From the NCBI RefSeq assembly GCF_030013905.1, contig NZ_CP124862.1, positions 496,001-560,000 of the forward strand: DNA of 64,000 nucleotides, read 5' to 3'. This DNA comes from Petroclostridium sp. X23. GTDB lineage: Bacteria; Bacillota; Clostridia; SK-Y3. The translations under genes and the position numbers were made by a program. A model generated the notes under the pieces. It was given only the letters and a program-made list of their open reading frames with translations, was not told the origin of the DNA and did not search any database. Of this stretch, positions 8,514 through 16,434 are shown in pieces; position 1 is the stretch's first letter; each line of letters begins with the position of its first letter.

Positions 8514-9404
8514 CTATTTTTCTCTATTAATAAGATACAATGCAAGATCTTTCAAAAACCAACCTCGCTCTCCAAAAATATTAAGGCTTTTGATTGCTTC
8601 ATCGGTCATTTCTTTTACTTTTTCCTTTGATCTTTCCAATCCCAATAACGATACAAATGTTGACTTATTATTATTGATATCACTTCCGATAGGCTTACCT
8701 AGTTTATCCTGGTCACCTTCGACATCAAGGATATCATCCTTTACCTGAAAGGCAAGACCGATATTCTTGCTATATGTTGTGATCGCGTCCATCTGTTCTT
8801 TTGTTGCATTCCCTATAATGGCACCTGCTTTCGCCGATGCAATAATCAAAGCACCTGTTTTATGTAAATGCATATAGCTCAAATGTTCTTCTTCAATCTT
8901 TTTATTCTCAGCTTCCATATCTACAACTTGTCCACCGATCATTCCCTCTGTTCCACCGGCATTTGCAATCACTGATAGAACTCGAATAACTTTTGCAGCC
9001 TCCACACCTTTTTTTACGGATTCATCTACCGCAACTTCAAAAGCCTTATTTAACAGAGCATCCCCAGCCAGTATCGCCATTGCTTCACCAAAGACTTTGT
9101 GGTTGGTCAAATTACCCCTTCGATAGTCGTCATTATCCATCGCAGGCAAGTCGTCATGGATCAAGGAATAAGTATGTATCATTTCAATTGCACAAGCAGC
9201 AGGCACCGCTTCTTCCCTGTTACCTCCCATAAGCTCACAACAAGCGAGGGTTATGACAGGTCTTAATCTTTTACCTCCCGCAAACAAGCTATACCTCATT
9301 GCCTCGTATATATTTTTTTGATAGTTCTCCTTTTGAGGTAAATATATATCCAAGTATTTGTCAATCAGCCGGATATCATCATTCAGCCTTTCTTTAAAAT
9401 TCAT
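8514..9404 (-). CDS. ispA: Farnesyl diphosphate / polyprenyl synthase
   Basis: Trans-prenyltransferase that joins IPP to allylic diphosphates to make geranyl/farnesyl diphosphate for undecaprenol and quinones. Has GGKRLRP (residues 43-49), the first aspartate-rich motif DDLPAMDNDD (84-93), and the second, DDILDVEGD (about 223). 296 residues, typical. Two adjacent ATGs at 9407 and 9404 follow AGGAGG; the second has the better six-base spacing. It follows xseB by about 10 bp and precedes the PAP2-like gene, OLE RNA, oapA and dxs, forming an isoprenoid cluster. Confidence 0.96.
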   Translation of the reverse strand: MNFKERLNDDIRLIDKYLDIYLPQKENYQKNIYEAMRYSLFAGGKRLRPVITLACCELMGGNREEAVPAACAIEMIHTYSLIHDDLPAMDNDDYRRGNLTNHKVFGEAMAILAGDALLNKAFEVAVDESVKKGVEAAKVIRVLSVIANAGGTEGMIGGQVVDMEAENKKIEEEHLSYMHLHKTGALIIASAKAGAIIGNATKEQMDAITTYSKNIGLAFQVKDDILDVEGDQDKLGKPIGSDINNNKSTFVSLLGLERSKEKVKEMTDEAIKSLNIFGERGWFLKDLALYLINREK

Positions 9405-9414
9405 CATTGTCCTC

Positions 9415-9642
9415 CTACGCATCTATATTACTCATTTCAAAAGTTTGTTCCGATATTTCTCCACTCTTATCTTTTATTAGTAAACTAACCTTCTGCTCTG
9501 CTTCATCCAACATTTTTGAACATTCTTTAGATAATCCAACACCCTGCTGGAAAAGTTCCATTGACTGTTCAAGGGTTAATTCTTCCTCTTCCAGTTTTCT
9601 TACGATATCTTCCAGTTGTTTTAATGACTTTTCAAAATCCAT
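9415..9642 (-). CDS. xseB: Exodeoxyribonuclease VII small subunit
   Basis: Small subunit of ExoVII, which degrades single-stranded DNA to oligonucleotides. The 75 residues form an amphipathic helical hairpin with the family pattern FEKSLKQLEDIVRKLEEEE, LTLEQSMELFQQGV and a C-terminal helix with EAEQKV. It is separated from xseA by ~375 bp of repeat insertions, an unusual break since the two subunits are normally adjacent. Translation start ATG at 9642 is preceded by GAAAGGAAG. Confidence 0.95.
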   Translation of the reverse strand: MDFEKSLKQLEDIVRKLEEEELTLEQSMELFQQGVGLSKECSKMLDEAEQKVSLLIKDKSGEISEQTFEMSNIDA

Positions 9643-9757
9643 GGCTGACTTCCTTTCAGTTTATTTCTCTGCAGGCCTTCTTATATGTATAGATAAAAAA
9701 TTTTAAAGTTATTATGCAATATCCTAATTTTTGTTTAAATATATTTGTTTTATTATC

Positions 9758-9845
9758 GCAGGGGTGGACGACCCTGTCCACCCGCCGTAATATTACCTTA
9801 TCTACGGGCGGACATATTTGGCAGACACAAGGCCTGCCCCTACGA
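9758..9845. repeat. GTAGGGG-type inverted repeat, copy 2
   Basis: Starts CAGGGGTGGACGACCCTG, contains CGGGCGGACAT, and ends CTGCCCCTACG. It lies between xseA and xseB next to a MITE-like element, so this operon junction has received two unrelated repeats. Confidence 0.82.
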
Positions 9846-9892
9846 TTAAAAACTAGAGATATATTATACTTTTTGGGACTTATGGGAGACTG

Positions 9893-10019
9893 TGAAAAAG
9901 TCCGATTCAGCACATAGAAGGAGTGAAGCGTGGGGACGGACCTACTGCTGCGCTTGCTTTTCAGGGAAGCTGTAGGTCCGTCCCCATGCTTTGCGACTGA
10001 CCAATCAAGCACTTTATCA
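9893..10019. mobile_element. MITE-like hairpin element (TGAAAAAGTSC termini), copy 1
   Basis: 127-bp element with imperfect terminal repeats TGAAAAAGTCC and GCACTTTATCA. A ~20-bp perfect core stem, GGGGACGGACCTAC / GTAGGTCCGTCCCC, carries a loop with GCGCTTGCTTTTC. Near-identical 126-127-bp copies are at 57160 and 61512, and a relative with a different core is at 20526. Its right terminus reads TGA on the minus strand and is exactly the xseA stop codon. No transposase or clear target duplication is visible. Confidence 0.85.
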
Positions 10020-11228
10020 CATCCTCCTATATACTTTATCTACTGTACATTGCATGTATCCATCATTTACTCGTACATTTATTTTATCATCTTCCTGCAC
10101 ATTTTGAACAGATCTGATTACATTACCATCTTCTTTTTTCGCTATCGCATATCCTCTCGCAAGAACAGCCAAAGGACTGAGGGTATTTAGTTTCTCGCTA
10201 AGCAATCCCAACTGTTTTTTATTGTTATCAATTCGCAGCACAATATTTTTAGTAAGATTTTTACCCATTTCATCAATAAGTAGTCTGTTTTCATTAATCT
10301 TATCCATAGGATTTTTAAATGCCGGTGATTGAAGCAAACCTTTTAATATTAGCCTATTATTTTCAATCTTTTTATTAAAAGAATACACCAACCTCGATTT
10401 CAGATGAACGATTTTATCTCTAAGCTCAAATTGTGCCGGCACTACTATTTCGGCAGCAGCCGAAGGAGTAGGCGCTCTTAAGTCTGCGACAAAATCAGAA
10501 ATAGTAAAGTCTGTTTCATGTCCAACGGCAGATACGACCGGAATGGCAGACTGTGCAATACTTCTTGCAACAACTTCCTCATTAAAAGGCCATAATTCTT
10601 CAATGGAACCTCCGCCCCGCCCGACGATGATTACATCGGCACTGCGCTTTTCATTAAAATACCCGACAGCTTGCGCAATTTGCTCACACGCTTGCTCACC
10701 TTGCACCAGCACAGGATAAATCAAAACCTCAGCACTGGGATAACGGCGTTTCAGAATATTTAAAATATCTCTTACCGCTGCACCTGTTGGCGATGTGACC
10801 ACGCCGATACGCTTAGGATATTGCGGAAGTCTTTTTTTTCTTTCTTCATCAAATAGACCTTCCTCTTTAAGCTTATTTTTCAATTGTTCAAATGCGATAT
10901 GTAACGCCCCGATCCCATCGGGCTGCATATTTTCAATATATAACTGATATTGCCCGTCTCTTTCATATACCGTGACTCTGCCCTGTACAATAACCTTCAT
11001 ACCGTTTTCAGGCTTAAATTTAAGACGAAACCCGGCACTTTTAAACATCACAGCACGAATAACGCCATCTTTATCCTTTAACGTAAGATACATATGTCCT
11101 GAATAATGCAGTTTAAAATTAGAGATTTCTCCTTTAACAAATACATTACTCAGTATCATATCATGGTCCATCAGTGTCTTTATATAGCTGTTTATTTCAC
11201 TTACTGCCAGAACCGGCCTATTTATCAT
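10017..11228 (-). CDS. xseA: Exodeoxyribonuclease VII large subunit
   Basis: Catalytic subunit of ExoVII. An N-terminal OB-fold DNA-binding domain (about residues 5-100; INRPVLAVSEINSY start) is followed by the nuclease domain with the conserved GVVTSPTGAAVRD, VGRGGGSIEELWPFNEE and SAVGHETDFTISDFVADLRAPTPSAAAE blocks, then a coiled-coil C-terminus. 403 residues, usual size. ATG 11228 follows GGTGAGG with correct spacing; the GTG 15 bases upstream would overlap that site. The final codon ATG is followed directly by a TGA contributed by a MITE terminus, so insertion may have trimmed or replaced the native C-terminal residues. Confidence 0.96.
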   Translation of the reverse strand: MINRPVLAVSEINSYIKTLMDHDMILSNVFVKGEISNFKLHYSGHMYLTLKDKDGVIRAVMFKSAGFRLKFKPENGMKVIVQGRVTVYERDGQYQLYIENMQPDGIGALHIAFEQLKNKLKEEGLFDEERKKRLPQYPKRIGVVTSPTGAAVRDILNILKRRYPSAEVLIYPVLVQGEQACEQIAQAVGYFNEKRSADVIIVGRGGGSIEELWPFNEEVVARSIAQSAIPVVSAVGHETDFTISDFVADLRAPTPSAAAEIVVPAQFELRDKIVHLKSRLVYSFNKKIENNRLILKGLLQSPAFKNPMDKINENRLLIDEMGKNLTKNIVLRIDNNKKQLGLLSEKLNTLSPLAVLARGYAIAKKEDGNVIRSVQNVQEDDKINVRVNDGYMQCTVDKVYRRM

Positions 11229-11253
11229 TGATGCAAACCTCACCCTTCATGGT

Positions 11254-11664
11254 TCAATTATCAATTTGAAGCTTTTTTTGTATTGAACCCAGCACACCGT
11301 TGACAAACGATGCTGATTCATTACTATCATAATTCTTAGTTAATTCCACTGCTTCATTGATGGAGACACTGTCAGGAATATCTTTCCTATGAATCATTTC
11401 ATAAGCAGCAAGCCTTAAAATCGCCATATTCACTTTTGAAATACGGTTGATCTTCCACCCTACAGCATTCTCTTCTATGAGCTTGTCCAATTGCTCCTTA
11501 TGATGGGTAGTTCCTTTCACCACTTCTTTTATATACTCCGCATGATGAGGCTCAATCTCATTTTCCGCCAAAAATGATTCCAATACCTCATCTTTCTCAT
11601 CTTTGTGTATATCCATCTGGTACAGAAGCTTAAACGCTTCTTCCCTTGCTTGTCTTCTGGTCAT
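11254..11664 (-). CDS. nusB: Transcription antitermination factor NusB
   Basis: All-helical RNA-binding factor that with NusE binds boxA and supports rRNA transcription. MTRRQAREEAFKLLYQMDI is the canonical N-terminus, followed by the IRLAAYEM-type block (here LRLAAYEMIHRKDIPDSVSINEAVELTKNY) and FVNGVLGSI near the C-terminus. The ATG at 11664 has a perfect AAGGAGG upstream. The frame is open further upstream to 11760, but that part is inside an inverted repeat. 136 residues, normal. It is followed 25 bp later by xseA. Confidence 0.96.
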   Translation of the reverse strand: MTRRQAREEAFKLLYQMDIHKDEKDEVLESFLAENEIEPHHAEYIKEVVKGTTHHKEQLDKLIEENAVGWKINRISKVNMAILRLAAYEMIHRKDIPDSVSINEAVELTKNYDSNESASFVNGVLGSIQKKLQIDN

Positions 11665-11685
11665 GATGTTTTCCTCCTTAGTGTC

Positions 11686-11855
11686 TATATATAACGCATT
11701 AAAGAAATTACAGTAACGGTAGGTTTGGGGTGGTGTATGTTTCCGTAAGAGACCGTCCACTGTTTGAACGAAGTGAGTTTGGGCGCGTCTCTGAAGGACA
11801 CATACACCATCTCAAAACCGTTTGCCAATGTAAACACTTTAATGCGTTATATATA
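11686..11855. mobile_element. Large inverted-repeat element upstream of nusB
   Basis: 170-bp element with long imperfect terminal inverted repeats: TATATATAACGCATTAAAG on the left and CTTTAATGCGTTATATATA on the right. A second inner arm pair contains GGTGGTGTATGT / ACATACACCATC and AGAGAC / GTCTCT. The central loop has GAACGAAGTGAGTTTG. It ends only a few bases from the nusB Shine-Dalgarno. Resembles a MITE; no other copy is in the window. Confidence 0.75.
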
Positions 11856-11930
11856 ACTTCATATAGCTATTTTAATCCATTTGGGAAACATTATCCATTC
11901 AATTTATTACATTCCATTATAATTCATTTT

Positions 11931-11962
11931 AAAACAAAAATAAACCCTCTATGAGAGGGTTA
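11931..11962 (-). terminator. Intrinsic terminator after asp23
   Basis: On the minus strand AACCCTCT-CAT-AGAGGGTT is followed by TATTTTTGTTTT; the stem begins at the asp23 stop codon. It closes the spoIIIA-asp23 unit and separates it from nusB. Confidence 0.88.
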
Positions 11963-12385
11963 TTTTTGTTTGCTCTTTACTGTTTCTTCATCTTTGGTTT
12001 GTGTATCCTTTTTGGGTTCCTTTTCAATGTTTACACCTTGTATATGTATGTTTACTTTTCCTACACTCAATCCCGTCATGGTTTCTACAGCATTTTTTAC
12101 TTTCTCCTGTATCTCCCACGCAACTTCAGGGATCCTGGAGCCATATTCTACTACGATATACAAATCTATAAATGTTTCTTTTTCTTTGACATCCACCTTT
12201 ATGCCCTTTGTCAGGTTCTTCTTTCCTAACATTTCGGCGATACCACCCGCAATACCACTACTCATACCGGCTACACCAGTTACATCCGTTGCCGCCATTG
12301 CCGCAATAATCGCAACGACTTCATCAGCAATCTTAACATTACCGATACCGTCAGCTGTCACTACTTGATTCTCTTCCACAATCAT
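11960..12385 (-). CDS. Asp23/Gls24-family envelope stress protein
   Basis: Member of the alkaline-shock Asp23 family, small cytosolic proteins often linked to the cell envelope; biochemical activity is unknown. The core VKIADEVVAIIAAMAATDVTG, GVKV-like strand and VEYGSRIPEVAWEIQEKVKNAVE are typical. The C-terminal ~30 residues are highly charged (EKEPKKDTQTKDEETVKSKQK). The start is either ATG 12385 or, better spaced from AGGAG, GTG 12379. In Clostridia this gene usually lies between spoIIIAH and nusB, exactly as here, so it is probably transcribed at the tail of the spoIIIA operon as well as vegetatively. Confidence 0.92.
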   Translation of the reverse strand: MIVEENQVVTADGIGNVKIADEVVAIIAAMAATDVTGVAGMSSGIAGGIAEMLGKKNLTKGIKVDVKEKETFIDLYIVVEYGSRIPEVAWEIQEKVKNAVETMTGLSVGKVNIHIQGVNIEKEPKKDTQTKDEETVKSKQK

Positions 12386-12451
12386 CACTCCTCTAAAGAT
12401 AGTAAACCTTTGCAGCTTTAATATCTGATATATACTCCTGGGCACACCCAT

Positions 12452-12474
12452 GGGGCAGATACAAAACCTGCCCC
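12452..12474. repeat. Degenerate GTAGGGG-family hairpin
   Basis: GGGGCAG...CTGCCCC with flanking GGGCACACCCAT resembles the right half of the GTAGGGG family. It lies between spoIIIAH and asp23. Only a remnant can be claimed. Confidence 0.45.
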
Positions 12475-12539
12475 CTCTTACCTTATATTCAATCCGATGT
12501 GTTATATTATACCAAAAAAAGTGAATATGTACAATCAAA

Positions 12540-13142
12540 TTATTTTACTTCTACAATTTTAATTTTTTCTGTAGCGACACCGGTATGCGTAAGGATAATA
12601 TCCTGAATTTGCGCGACCTGGGATGGAATTAACCCTTCCGACTGAACAACGACATTAACATTTCCGTTGTGAATAAATACGACGCTATCTTCAAACCCTT
12701 TGGCCTTGATGAGGCTTTCGATGATTCCTTCTTTCTCAATTGCCTTTGCGATTTCAACGGCTTCAGCCTGCGCTTTTATTTTAGATTCCTTTGGTGAATT
12801 AGCATTATCTACGACACTTTGCAACGTTTCCAATGCTTCACTTCTGGACCTTTCCTTATTCATTCTTGCTTCAATGAAATATAGGTTGCTGCTGCCGGTA
12901 TCTACTACCACTTTATCCTCTTGCTCTTCTATAGAAGAACTTGCACTTGCACTTTCATTTTCAACATTATTGCCATTTACCAATTGAGCTTCCCCAAGGT
13001 TTTTCTGGGATACTTCCGTATCCTCGGTAAAAGTCGGAACCAACTCCGTATCCTTTCTATACGACCAATTTAAATAACCCGCTACTAGAATCATAACCAC
13101 TAAAGCAATAATTACTACTCTTCTTCTTTTTACAACTAACAT
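12540..13142 (-). CDS. spoIIIAH: Stage III sporulation protein SpoIIIAH
   Basis: Mother-cell membrane protein whose extracellular domain meets forespore SpoIIQ to form the intercellular channel. 200 residues: a short basic tail, one membrane helix (about residues 9-26), a Ser/Glu-rich linker with little order, and a C-terminal YscJ/FliF-like ring domain (about 85-200; EARMNKERSRSEALETLQSVV and VFIHNGNVNVVVQSEGL). ATG 13142 is seven bases after GGGGG. Last gene of spoIIIAA-AH, 70 bp after spoIIIAG. Expected to be sigma-E dependent through the operon. Confidence 0.96.
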   Translation of the reverse strand: MLVVKRRRVVIIALVVMILVAGYLNWSYRKDTELVPTFTEDTEVSQKNLGEAQLVNGNNVENESASASSSIEEQEDKVVVDTGSSNLYFIEARMNKERSRSEALETLQSVVDNANSPKESKIKAQAEAVEIAKAIEKEGIIESLIKAKGFEDSVVFIHNGNVNVVVQSEGLIPSQVAQIQDIILTHTGVATEKIKIVEVK

Positions 13143-13212
13143 CACAATACCCCCAGTATAATAAATTTTAATTCTATAACAAGTGACTGCAAAACCTTAT
13201 GTCACATTGTTT

Positions 13213-13812
13213 TTAGTTTTTAAATTTTGTAAATACCTGTACTTTGTGTGCCGGTATTCCCAGAACAGTCTTTACCGCCTGATATATATCAGACTTTATT
13301 TTCATATCCGATGCGCCTTCCGCTACGATTATCACCCCTTTGATCTTAGGCTCCAATTCTTTCAATATTAAAGGCTCTTGCTTTCCCCCTGATGAATTAA
13401 GCATAAGTGGTTTACTGTTTAGCTGCTCTTGTGTAACTTTCCTGGTTCCTCCCTGGTTATCCGTTTCTTCGGTAACAGTTCCTCCGCTCTGCGTATCGGT
13501 TGCCGGAACAACCTCTGTACCCGAATGAAACGTTAACATGACTGATACCTTACCTACTCCTTGCATTTGCGATAAAATACTTTCTAATTTCTTCTCCAGC
13601 TGTTCCCCATATGTATCATCATCTTTTTCACCTTTTGTTATACTTGGGTTTTGAACAATGGGAACAGTTTTTTCATTATTATCTTTTCCTCCCTTAAATA
13701 AGCTTCCGCCTGAGATGGCTATAATCACCCCTATGATGAGTACGATAGCCAAGTTGACCATTCTTTTGTCCCCTGTAAAAAATCTCTCGTAAATTGCTTT
13801 AAACCACTCCAC
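13213..13812 (-). CDS. spoIIIAG: Stage III sporulation protein SpoIIIAG
   Basis: Forms a large oligomeric ring in the mother-cell membrane as part of the SpoIIIA-SpoIIQ channel. 199 residues with one N-terminal membrane helix (MVNLAIVLIIGVIIAISGGSLF) and an extracellular ring-building domain (GEQLEKKLESILSQMQGVGKVSVMLTF), interrupted by a Thr/Gly-rich insertion typical of SpoIIIAG. I take GTG 13812 because AGGAGG lies six bases upstream; the GTG at 13827 has this site inside it. Overlap and spacing with spoIIIAF (11 bp) indicate translational coupling. Confidence 0.95.
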   Translation of the reverse strand: MEWFKAIYERFFTGDKRMVNLAIVLIIGVIIAISGGSLFKGGKDNNEKTVPIVQNPSITKGEKDDDTYGEQLEKKLESILSQMQGVGKVSVMLTFHSGTEVVPATDTQSGGTVTEETDNQGGTRKVTQEQLNSKPLMLNSSGGKQEPLILKELEPKIKGVIIVAEGASDMKIKSDIYQAVKTVLGIPAHKVQVFTKFKN

Positions 13813-13823
13813 AAAAGCCCTCC

Positions 13824-14483
13824 TCACTCCACATTCTTCTGTAAATAAATTTTGATGTTATCTCTTGGTATATTATAAACAGCTTCCAGATTATCTAATA
13901 TTTTTAACCTTAGCTGTTCTTCTTCTCTGCTGATTTCACTATCGTTTGTAGCTTTATTTTGAGTGTCTTGTCTATCTCCATTTTTATTGTCATGTGTCGA
14001 TATATTTACAGGCTTTATAGATGCGATTGCAGGAACCGACCCCGCCGCCGACCCGGAAGCAAGTAGTATTTCCATATCTCTAATGGACCCAAAACTGCTG
14101 CTATCCAAATTCGTATCTATATTGACGGTTACTCTCGCATCATATCGGCCGCTGATGGCTTTTACTCTTGTTGCAACTTGTTCGGTGATTTTTGCCTGAT
14201 AGGTATTTATAATTTGCTGCGTTTGTTTTTCTTCCAACATTTTGCTTTGTTGGATAACTTTTGTTTTATCTATATAATTCCCTGTTTCAATGGTCATCCG
14301 ATTGAGAAGTGCTTCACTATCCGACAACTGAACAATGGGCTTTATAATCATGATCATCACGATTAACCCAAGTATCAATTTTGAATATTTTTTAAAACCT
14401 CCACTCGGCATCAGAATTTCCACAAAAAAGGAAATCATCATCACTGTAATAATATTTATGATCCAGTCTCTTATAATATCCAT
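13824..14483 (-). CDS. spoIIIAF: Stage III sporulation protein SpoIIIAF
   Basis: Channel component with two N-terminal membrane helices (about residues 6-25 and 33-52) followed by an extracellular domain containing a coiled region and the C-terminal NLEAVYNIPRDNIKIYLQ ring-like part. 219 residues. ATG 14483 (MDIIRDWI) follows AGGTG at six bases; a GTG start at 14492 is possible. It lies directly after spoIIIAE, in fixed operon order. Confidence 0.95.
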   Translation of the reverse strand: MDIIRDWIINIITVMMISFFVEILMPSGGFKKYSKLILGLIVMIMIIKPIVQLSDSEALLNRMTIETGNYIDKTKVIQQSKMLEEKQTQQIINTYQAKITEQVATRVKAISGRYDARVTVNIDTNLDSSSFGSIRDMEILLASGSAAGSVPAIASIKPVNISTHDNKNGDRQDTQNKATNDSEISREEEQLRLKILDNLEAVYNIPRDNIKIYLQKNVE

Positions 14484-14492
14484 TCTTATCAC

Positions 14493-15659
14493 CTACCTCA
14501 TCATTGCAGAGATATTACTTGCGCCAACAACGATGGTAATGGACAGTAAGAACATCACTGCTACAGAAATCACCATTGCGAATATCAATGTCAGTGAATT
14601 TCCTAAATCGCTAATACATTGAACAATCCTTTTATCCGATACCGGCTCAATCACAGCCCCTGTCAATCTGTAAATCACCATTAACGCGGCAATTTTAATT
14701 ACTGGTACAAAGCATATTAGGATAATGACTACCAGTCCGGCAATACCAATAGCATTTTTTAATATTAGGGAACATCCTATCACTGTATCAACAGCATCAG
14801 ATAATATCCCGCCAACAACAGGAATAAAATTTCCTACGGCAAACTTTGCTGTTTTGCTTCCTACGCCATCAATGACTGAAGAAGCGAATCCCTGCACTGT
14901 AATGACGCCGATAAACCCGGTAAGCAAAATCCCCAGACTCCATTTTGCCAATTGATTTAAGAAATCCACCAGTTTTGTGACATGGAATTTATCCGAAACA
15001 TTATTCACCATTGAAAGTGCCGTTGCAAAAAATAAAATGGGAATCAACATGTTTTTTATGACTGTTCCAATAATTTGTACTGAAAACAAAATCGCCGGTT
15101 GAAAAATAGATGCGGAAGTAATATTACCGGTGGAAATCAGCAATGTCATCAGTGTCGGAACCATGGACTGCATAAACATCACCATGTTATCAATCACGTC
15201 TCTCCCTATACCCACTGCATAGGAAAAACTTTTAATCATTACCCCGATTAAAAAAATGTAGCACGCAAAAAAAGCAACTTCTCCTACACCGTCTCTGTTA
15301 AATGAGCTTTGAAGGTTTGTCAATATCCCGCAAATGATTGCCAAAACAATCAGCTGCAACATAATTCTTACATTTAAATACACCTCTTTCATGAAGAAAC
15401 TAATGACCTTCTTCATAAAATACTCCATATTAAACTCCATCTTTCCTGTGGACAAATCCTTCGTGAGTTTTTCAACATTAAAATCCGGGATCACCTGCTT
15501 GGTTTCAGCATCAATCAGGTGATCGGCAATACCCGTTAATTGATCTACTTCCGCCGTATCGTATTGTTCATTAATGATTTTATCTTGCTCATCCTGAGCT
15601 GCAGCGCTTGTGATTGTAAAAACCAAAACCACCAGCACCAAAAGCAGTATTTTTCTCAT
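14493..15659 (-). CDS. spoIIIAE: Stage III sporulation protein SpoIIIAE
   Basis: Polytopic membrane protein of the forespore feeding channel, proposed to form a transport core. 388 residues: signal peptide (KILLLVLVVLVFTITSAAA), an extracytoplasmic segment of about 60 residues, then about eight transmembrane helices rich in Gly/Ile/Val. The fixed place between AD and AF, with 10-bp spacing, confirms identity. AAGGAG precedes the ATG. Confidence 0.96.
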   Translation of the reverse strand: MRKILLLVLVVLVFTITSAAAQDEQDKIINEQYDTAEVDQLTGIADHLIDAETKQVIPDFNVEKLTKDLSTGKMEFNMEYFMKKVISFFMKEVYLNVRIMLQLIVLAIICGILTNLQSSFNRDGVGEVAFFACYIFLIGVMIKSFSYAVGIGRDVIDNMVMFMQSMVPTLMTLLISTGNITSASIFQPAILFSVQIIGTVIKNMLIPILFFATALSMVNNVSDKFHVTKLVDFLNQLAKWSLGILLTGFIGVITVQGFASSVIDGVGSKTAKFAVGNFIPVVGGILSDAVDTVIGCSLILKNAIGIAGLVVIILICFVPVIKIAALMVIYRLTGAVIEPVSDKRIVQCISDLGNSLTLIFAMVISVAVMFLLSITIVVGASNISAMMR

Positions 15660-15669
15660 ATTTTTCTCC

Positions 15670-16056
15670 TTATGGTAAAATTTCTACCAATAGATTTAGC
15701 AATGCCAATATTATAGGTGCTGCCATTACGATGATCAGTATTTTTCCTGCGAATTCAATTTTTGAAGCAATGGCGCCTTCCCCGGCATCCCTGCATACTT
15801 CAGCCCCAAATTGTGCGATATATGCTATACCGATCACTTTTATGATGGTCGTGACATATATCAAATCCAGATCTACCTTATTGGCAATTCCCTCAAGCAG
15901 CTTTAATACTGTTGAAAGATTAACCACCACCAAAGCAAAAATGATCACGCCTGTTATAATACCGATTTGCAGTGATATCTCAGGCCGCTGGCTTTTTAGA
16001 ATAATGGATATGACTGCCGCAACCATTCCTAAACCTACTATTTGTAAGATTTCCAT
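15670..16056 (-). CDS. spoIIIAD: Stage III sporulation protein SpoIIIAD
   Basis: Small membrane protein of the SpoIIIA complex with four predicted helices; paralogous in fold to SpoIIIAC. 128 residues starting MEILQIVGLGMVAAVISIILK; the central LIYVTTIIKVIGIAYIAQFGAEVCRDAGEGAIASKIEFAGK is characteristic. ATG 16056 follows GGGTG; the in-frame ATG 12 bases upstream lacks a site. Lies 16 bp after spoIIIAC. Confidence 0.96.
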   Translation of the reverse strand: MEILQIVGLGMVAAVISIILKSQRPEISLQIGIITGVIIFALVVVNLSTVLKLLEGIANKVDLDLIYVTTIIKVIGIAYIAQFGAEVCRDAGEGAIASKIEFAGKILIIVMAAPIILALLNLLVEILP

Positions 16057-16072
16057 ATTGTCACCCACATTA

Positions 16073-16267
16073 TTATAATCTGAACATTGTTTTTACAGTA
16101 TCAAACAAATTACTTATTTCCTGTATCACCATCAGCAGCACTACAATCAATCCTGCCAGTGTAGTAAGCATCGCTTGTTCCTCACGTCCTGATCTCACTA
16201 ATAATTGATTCAAAACAGAAACCAATATGCCTATGGCCGCAATTTTAAATATCAGGTCAATCCCCAT
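16073..16267 (-). CDS. spoIIIAC: Stage III sporulation protein SpoIIIAC
   Basis: About 64 residues with two transmembrane helices (IDLIFKIAAIGILVSVLNQLL and EEQAMLTTLAGLIVVLLMVI), matching the known SpoIIIAC start MG-D--F-IA. Two ATGs at 16270 and 16267 follow GGAGG; the second fits the family start and has eight-base spacing. A 76-bp GTAGGGG inverted repeat lies between spoIIIAB and this gene, an interruption not expected in this compact operon. Confidence 0.95.
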   Translation of the reverse strand: MGIDLIFKIAAIGILVSVLNQLLVRSGREEQAMLTTLAGLIVVLLMVIQEISNLFDTVKTMFRL

Positions 16268-16294
16268 CATGATAACCTCCGTTTTTATAAGCAT

Positions 16295-16370
16295 CGTAGG
16301 GGTGGACGACCCTGTCCACCCGCTGTACTATTGCTCTATCTACGGGCGGACAGAGTCGTCCGCCCCTACG
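16295..16370. repeat. GTAGGGG-type inverted repeat, copy 3, inside the spoIIIA operon
   Basis: Arms CGTAGGGGTGGACGACCCTG and the complementary end GACAGAGTCGTCCGCCCCTACG form one of the best-preserved copies. It lies between spoIIIAB and spoIIIAC and would be transcribed as a very stable hairpin. Confidence 0.9.
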
Positions 16371-16434
16371 AAATCTTAACTGTTAGCGTGATATAACTTG
16401 GTAAATTACAAATCTAAAGTTCGTTATCTATAAG

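Noticed and set aside
9656-10012. 118-codon minus frame between xseB and xseA
   Set aside because: It is translated from the MITE and a GTAGGGG repeat.
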